Source of the DNA: an uncultured Comamonadaceae bacterium
GTDB taxonomy: Bacteria > Pseudomonadota > Gammaproteobacteria > Burkholderiales > Burkholderiaceae
NCBI GenBank assembly: GCA_946482595.1
Contig: CAMLSD010000006.1
Span: 1 to 64,000, forward strand
DNA length: 64,000 nucleotides
Direction of reading: 5' to 3'
Every line of letters starts with the position of its first letter. Positions within the stretch are counted from its first letter, which is position 1. Shown one piece after another: positions 60,718 through 64,000 of this stretch. The translations under genes and the position numbers were made by a program. The notes beneath the pieces are model-generated. The model made no database searches and was not told where the DNA came from. It was given only the letters and a program-made list of their open reading frames with translations.

Positions 60718-60937
60718 GGGGCTTCCCTTGTTGTTGGCGGGGCCGGGTCGCAGCCTGCGGACCCGCTGCCTGCATTGGACCCAGCGCGCAATGCAGGCCG
60801 GTTGCAGCGCCCGGGTTCACGATGTCGTCCGTAACCGAGCGACAACGCCCGGGTGCACGGCACACGGCATGTGGCGGATTGCATCGGCAATGCACGCGGC
60901 GGCGCGCGACATCGCCGTGCAATGGGCAGATCGCGAA

Positions 60938-60958
60938 ATGAGGTTCCCTCAACCTCAT
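60938..60958. promoter_or_regulatory. 21-bp palindrome upstream of the flavoprotein gene
   Basis: ATGAGGTT-CCCTC-AACCTCAT is a perfect inverted repeat ending 13 bases before the ATG of the flavoprotein. It lies in the 254-base divergent region. Its closeness to the start would let a bound LysR regulator block or activate transcription. Confidence 0.5.
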
Positions 60959-60971
60959 CTTCTCTTCGGCC

Positions 60972-62165
60972 ATGAACATCGATTCGACCCCTCGCCTGGA
61001 CGCCGACGTGCTGATCGTCGGTGCCGGCCCCACCGGACTGACGCTGGCCTGCGCGCTGGCAACACGCGGCGTGACGGCCGTCATCGTGGATCGACAGGCC
61101 GCAGGCGCCAACACCTCACGGGCTGCCGTCATTCACGCCCATACCCTCGAAGCCCTGGAGTCGCTGGGCGTTGCGCAGACGCTGGTCCGCCTGGGTGTGC
61201 AGGCCACCCGGTTCACGATCCGCGACCGGGACCGGGTGCTGGTGCCGATCGACTTTGACGACCTGCCCACACGCTACCCCTACACGCTGATGGTGTCGCA
61301 GGCCGTGACGGAGCAGGTCCTGCTGCAGCGGCTCACGGCGCTGGGCGGGCGTGTGCTGCGGCCTCACCGGCTGGTGGCCGTGCGCCAGCACGAGCCGTTT
61401 GTCGAAGCCCTGCTCGACGACGGCCGCACGCTGCACGCCCGGTTCGTGGTGGGATGCGACGGCATGCACAGTGCGGTGCGCGAAGGTGCGGGCATCGGCT
61501 TTTCAGGGGGCAGCTATGGCGAGTCCTTCCTGCTGGCGGACGTGCACCTGTCCGGCGGCGTGCCGACCGACGAGGTCATCCTGTACTTCTCGCCCAAGGG
61601 GATGGTGGTGGTCGCGCCCTTGCCCGATGGTGTGCACCGCATCGTGGCCCCGGTGGACGATGCGCCCGAACATCCCGACGCCCGTTTTGTCCAGGCCTTG
61701 CTCGACGAGCGTGGGCCGGTGCGCAATGCGGTGCGCGTGCTCGGCGAGCCGATCTGGGGTTCGCGCTTCAGGGTGCACCACCGCATCGCCGACCACTACC
61801 GGGCAGGCCGGGTGCTGCTGGCCGGCGATGCGGCCCATGTGCACAGCCCCGCGGGGGGCCAGGGCATGAACCTGGGCATCGTGGATGCGGTGCACCTGGC
61901 CGATGCCCTGCAACGCGCGCTGGGGGGGGCGCCGGCGGCGCTCGACGCCTATGCGGCCGGCCGGCGGCCCATTGCCCATGAGGTCGTCAGCCTGGCAGAC
62001 CGGCTCACCCGGCTGGCCACGGTGCCACCCTGGCTGCGCGGGGCGCGCAATCTGGCCTTGCGAGCGCTGGCCACGCTGCCTGCGGTGCGTCGCAAGCTCG
62101 CCTGGCGGCTGTCGGGGCTCGACTATCGGCCGGCGCAGGCGCAAGGGCCTGCTCAGGGCAACTGA
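60972..62165 (+). CDS. FAD-dependent aromatic monooxygenase (PHBH-type, group A)
   Basis: A 397-residue single-component flavoprotein hydroxylase. The FAD-binding motif GAGPTG is at 17-22, the conserved DG motif is in VVGCDGMHSAVR, and the second FAD motif is GDAAHVHSPAGGQGMNLGI. The C-terminus (RLATVPPW...) is like UbiH/MhpA/PHBH relatives. The enzyme should hydroxylate an aromatic substrate using NAD(P)H and oxygen. It is divergent from and probably regulated by the LysR gene. It could feed a ring-cleavage pathway, but no dioxygenase gene is adjacent. Confidence 0.88.
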   Translation: MNIDSTPRLDADVLIVGAGPTGLTLACALATRGVTAVIVDRQAAGANTSRAAVIHAHTLEALESLGVAQTLVRLGVQATRFTIRDRDRVLVPIDFDDLPTRYPYTLMVSQAVTEQVLLQRLTALGGRVLRPHRLVAVRQHEPFVEALLDDGRTLHARFVVGCDGMHSAVREGAGIGFSGGSYGESFLLADVHLSGGVPTDEVILYFSPKGMVVVAPLPDGVHRIVAPVDDAPEHPDARFVQALLDERGPVRNAVRVLGEPIWGSRFRVHHRIADHYRAGRVLLAGDAAHVHSPAGGQGMNLGIVDAVHLADALQRALGGAPAALDAYAAGRRPIAHEVVSLADRLTRLATVPPWLRGARNLALRALATLPAVRRKLAWRLSGLDYRPAQAQGPAQGN

Positions 62166-62233
62166 GCTTTCGGGCTGCACCGCCGCCTGCCACACGAGTG
62201 CGCTGCGGCGACGGAGCCGGCCCGGGTGACATC

Positions 62234-63115
62234 TCACCGGCCCTGCAGACACCGCACGCAGCGCTCGAACTGCGTGAGCACGATCGACAGGTGCCCGTCA
62301 TCCGGGCAGTCGTGGAGCGTGGCGGTGGCGATCGCTTCGGCCATGAAGCGACCCATGGCGGGCGGCACATTGCGGTCGTGGCCACTCTGGAAGACATGGA
62401 CGGGCATGCTCAGGCCGGCCAGTTGTGCGGTGGTGAAGCGGGCGATGCGCTGCGCCTCCCGCATGGCACCGCCCAGACCCTGGCGGTAGGCCTCGGCCAG
62501 GCTGGCGGCAAAGGCGGCCCGCAGGCTCGCCGACTGCGCCAGGCACTGGCGGTCGGGCAGGGTGAGCATCGACGCGAGTGCACGCACGGCCCGTTCAGGC
62601 TGGTGCCGGAACATCAGCCAGTCCATGGCCAGCAGTGGGCTGATCAGCCAGGGTTGCCACCGCGCCAGGCCGAACATCGCGCGCAACAAGGGCAGCTGAC
62701 CGGCCCGCAACGCCGGCTGGTCCATCGGACCGATGCCGGCGAGCAGGCCCACGCCGGTCACACGCTGCGGCATCAGGCGCGCGACCGCCAGCGCGTGTGG
62801 CCCGCCGCACGACACGCCCAGCACGGCAAGACGTTCATGACCCAGGGCATCGGCCAGCGCGCGCACGTCCGGGGCAATCGCATCGACCGTGGCCGCACGG
62901 GCCGGCGAGGATCGGCCGAACCCCGGCCGATCGAAGGCCACCAAGGCGATGCGCAAGGCCTGCGCCTGGTCGTGGACCAGGGCGGCCTGCAGGCGGCTGC
63001 CGGGAAACCCGTGGAAGAAGTACACCGGCTCGCCGGCGCTCGCGCCGTAGATGCGGTAGGCCAGTCGGCGCCCGTCGGGCAAGGTGAGGGTCGGGTCGTG
63101 GTTCAAGGGGGGCAT
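62234..63115 (-). CDS. Alpha/beta hydrolase
   Basis: A 293-residue alpha/beta hydrolase. The HG oxyanion region is FFHGFPGSR, the nucleophile elbow GVSCGG carries Ser, and the Asp and His are in SGHDRNVPP and DDGHLSIVL. The ATG at 63115 has GGAG at good spacing; upstream in-frame ATG codons at 63154 and 63208 are alternatives. It converges with the flavoprotein hydroxylase and may hydrolyse an ester or ring-cleavage product, though no partner shows this. Confidence 0.85.
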   Translation of the reverse strand: MPPLNHDPTLTLPDGRRLAYRIYGASAGEPVYFFHGFPGSRLQAALVHDQAQALRIALVAFDRPGFGRSSPARAATVDAIAPDVRALADALGHERLAVLGVSCGGPHALAVARLMPQRVTGVGLLAGIGPMDQPALRAGQLPLLRAMFGLARWQPWLISPLLAMDWLMFRHQPERAVRALASMLTLPDRQCLAQSASLRAAFAASLAEAYRQGLGGAMREAQRIARFTTAQLAGLSMPVHVFQSGHDRNVPPAMGRFMAEAIATATLHDCPDDGHLSIVLTQFERCVRCLQGR

Positions 63116-63217
63116 CGCAGGCTCCGCACACCGCACCGTGGTGTGTTCACCCATTGGAGCGATGTCCTGTTGCGGTGTGGTTGCGGTGCGGGAGCGCCTC
63201 GGTTTCAACGGTCATCC

Positions 63218-63262
63218 GCAGGACTGACATCGGCAGGACTGACATCGGCGGGCCTGACATCG
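63218..63262. repeat. 15-bp tandem repeat, three copies
   Basis: GCAGGACTGACATCG is present twice in succession (63218-63232 and 63233-63247), followed by a third copy with two changes (63248-63262) and a partial fourth. It lies just after the response regulator stop and before the alpha/beta hydrolase on the minus strand. Confidence 0.8.
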
Positions 63263-63273
63263 GCGGGCCGGGT

Positions 63274-64000
63274 TCAGCGGACCAGCTCCACGCCGGCATC
63301 GAACAGGTAGCCGGCGCCCCGGTGCGTGACGATCAGTGCGGGGCGCGACGGGTCGGGCTCGATCTTGCGTCGCAGCCGCAGGATCTGCACGTCGATGGAG
63401 CGGTCGTAGACCTCGGCGTTGTGCAGCCGTGACAGCTCGAGCAGCTGGTCGCGCGAGAGCACACGCTGCGGCGCACACAGGAAGGCCACGAGCAGGCTGA
63501 ACTCGCCGTTGGTCAGCTCGATCGACCGGCCCTGCGGGTCGCGCAGGCGACGCAGGCCGATGCTCAGCTCCCAGCCGTTGAACCGATAGGCCCGTGCTTT
63601 CGCCACCTGATCGGCCACACCCTGCTGGGCCCGCGCGCGGCGCAGCAGCGCACGGATGCGTGCCAGCAGCTCTCGGCTGGAAAAGGGTTTGGTCAGGTAG
63701 TCGTCGGCACCCAGCTCCAGCCCCATGACCCGGTCGGCCTCTTCCGTGCGGCCGGTGAGCATGACGATGGGCAGGGCGGGATGGTGCTCGCGCAGCCGAC
63801 GGGCGATCTGCATGCCGTCCTCGCCCGGCAGGCGCACGTCGAGCACCACCAGGTCCACCGTGTCCCGCTCGAGGCAGTCCATCAGGGCCGCGCCGTTGGC
63901 CACGGCGTGCACGCGCATCTCGTTGTCCTGCAGGTATTCGGTCAGCAACTCGCGGATCGCGGCGTCGTCATCGACGACGACCACGTGCGGTGAGGGGTTG
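63274..64000 (-). CDS. OmpR-family response regulator, cut by the window edge
   Basis: A two-component response regulator. The receiver domain (about residues 1-115 of the visible part) shows the acidic pocket VVVDDD, the phosphoacceptor Asp in VVLDVRLPGEDG, Thr in MLTGRTEEAD and Lys in LTKPFSSREL. The C-terminal winged helix has ELTNGEFSLLVAFL, LELSRLHNAEVYDRSIDVQILRLRRKIEPDP and GAGYLFD. A GTG at 63984 could be the start, but the frame stays open through NPSPH to the edge, so the true start may lie outside. Confidence 0.9.
   Translation of the reverse strand, partial: NPSPHVVVVDDDAAIRELLTEYLQDNEMRVHAVANGAALMDCLERDTVDLVVLDVRLPGEDGMQIARRLREHHPALPIVMLTGRTEEADRVMGLELGADDYLTKPFSSRELLARIRALLRRARAQQGVADQVAKARAYRFNGWELSIGLRRLRDPQGRSIELTNGEFSLLVAFLCAPQRVLSRDQLLELSRLHNAEVYDRSIDVQILRLRRKIEPDPSRPALIVTHRGAGYLFDAGVELVR

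Overview
The window is GC-rich (high 60s percent by eye) and almost fully coding, with many ATGA/GTGA stop-start overlaps. It looks like a betaproteobacterial, probably Burkholderiales, chromosome. The family content supports this: four periplasmic Bug/TctC-type binding proteins without membrane partners, many LysR regulators, CaiB/BaiF CoA-transferase operons, a homoprotocatechuate meta-cleavage (hpa) cluster and a large copper-tolerance island.

Layout. Bases 1-3500 are a scarred region: a 3' fragment resembling initiator tRNA, the C-terminus of a serine-type recombinase, an IS5-family element whose transposase appears to have lost a catalytic aspartate, one orphan gene and frame-broken remnants. 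Bases 3510-14310 hold an aromatic ring-cleavage cluster (hpaH, hpaI, a LysR gene, a flavin oxidase, a Bug protein, hpaE, hpaD, hpaG and a second aldehyde dehydrogenase). These genes would take homoprotocatechuate to pyruvate and succinate, but hpaF and a ring hydroxylase are not seen. Bases 14364-17264 (minus strand) hold a MarR regulator, a Bug protein and a sulfatase, next to a dead LysR fragment. A SUKH-type gene with a TTG start and a lone crotonase follow. Bases 19299-27501 are two divergent catabolic operons: Bug / enolase-superfamily / Bug / hydrolase on the minus strand, and CoA-transferase / GST / 3-hydroxyacyl-CoA dehydrogenase / crotonase on the plus strand. Bases 27658-31384 hold an MFS / LysR / carboxymuconolactone decarboxylase-like / amidohydrolase string facing another LysR gene.

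The least ordinary locus is 32522-34808 on the minus strand. A soluble AAA+ ATPase fused to an M41 (FtsH-type) zinc protease is translationally coupled to a 79-residue basic protein, and both lie behind what looks like a leader-peptide attenuator. It is followed by two coupled LysR paralogues divergent from two GST genes.

Bases 38500-58900 are a copper/silver island: cueR, copZ and copA with three matching CueR-type promoters; a TolC-like protein, multicopper oxidase, cupredoxin and CusF-like protein; an operon with an FNR-type box encoding a Met-rich lipoprotein, cytochrome c, beta-propeller, DUF2933 protein and CopF-like ATPase; and a tripartite RND pump. The window ends with a thioesterase, a DUF1127 protein, a LysR gene divergent from a flavoprotein hydroxylase, an alpha/beta hydrolase and an OmpR-type regulator cut by the right edge.

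Starts were chosen from Shine-Dalgarno sequences, overlaps and family lengths. Family assignments come from motif recognition only; no database search was run.
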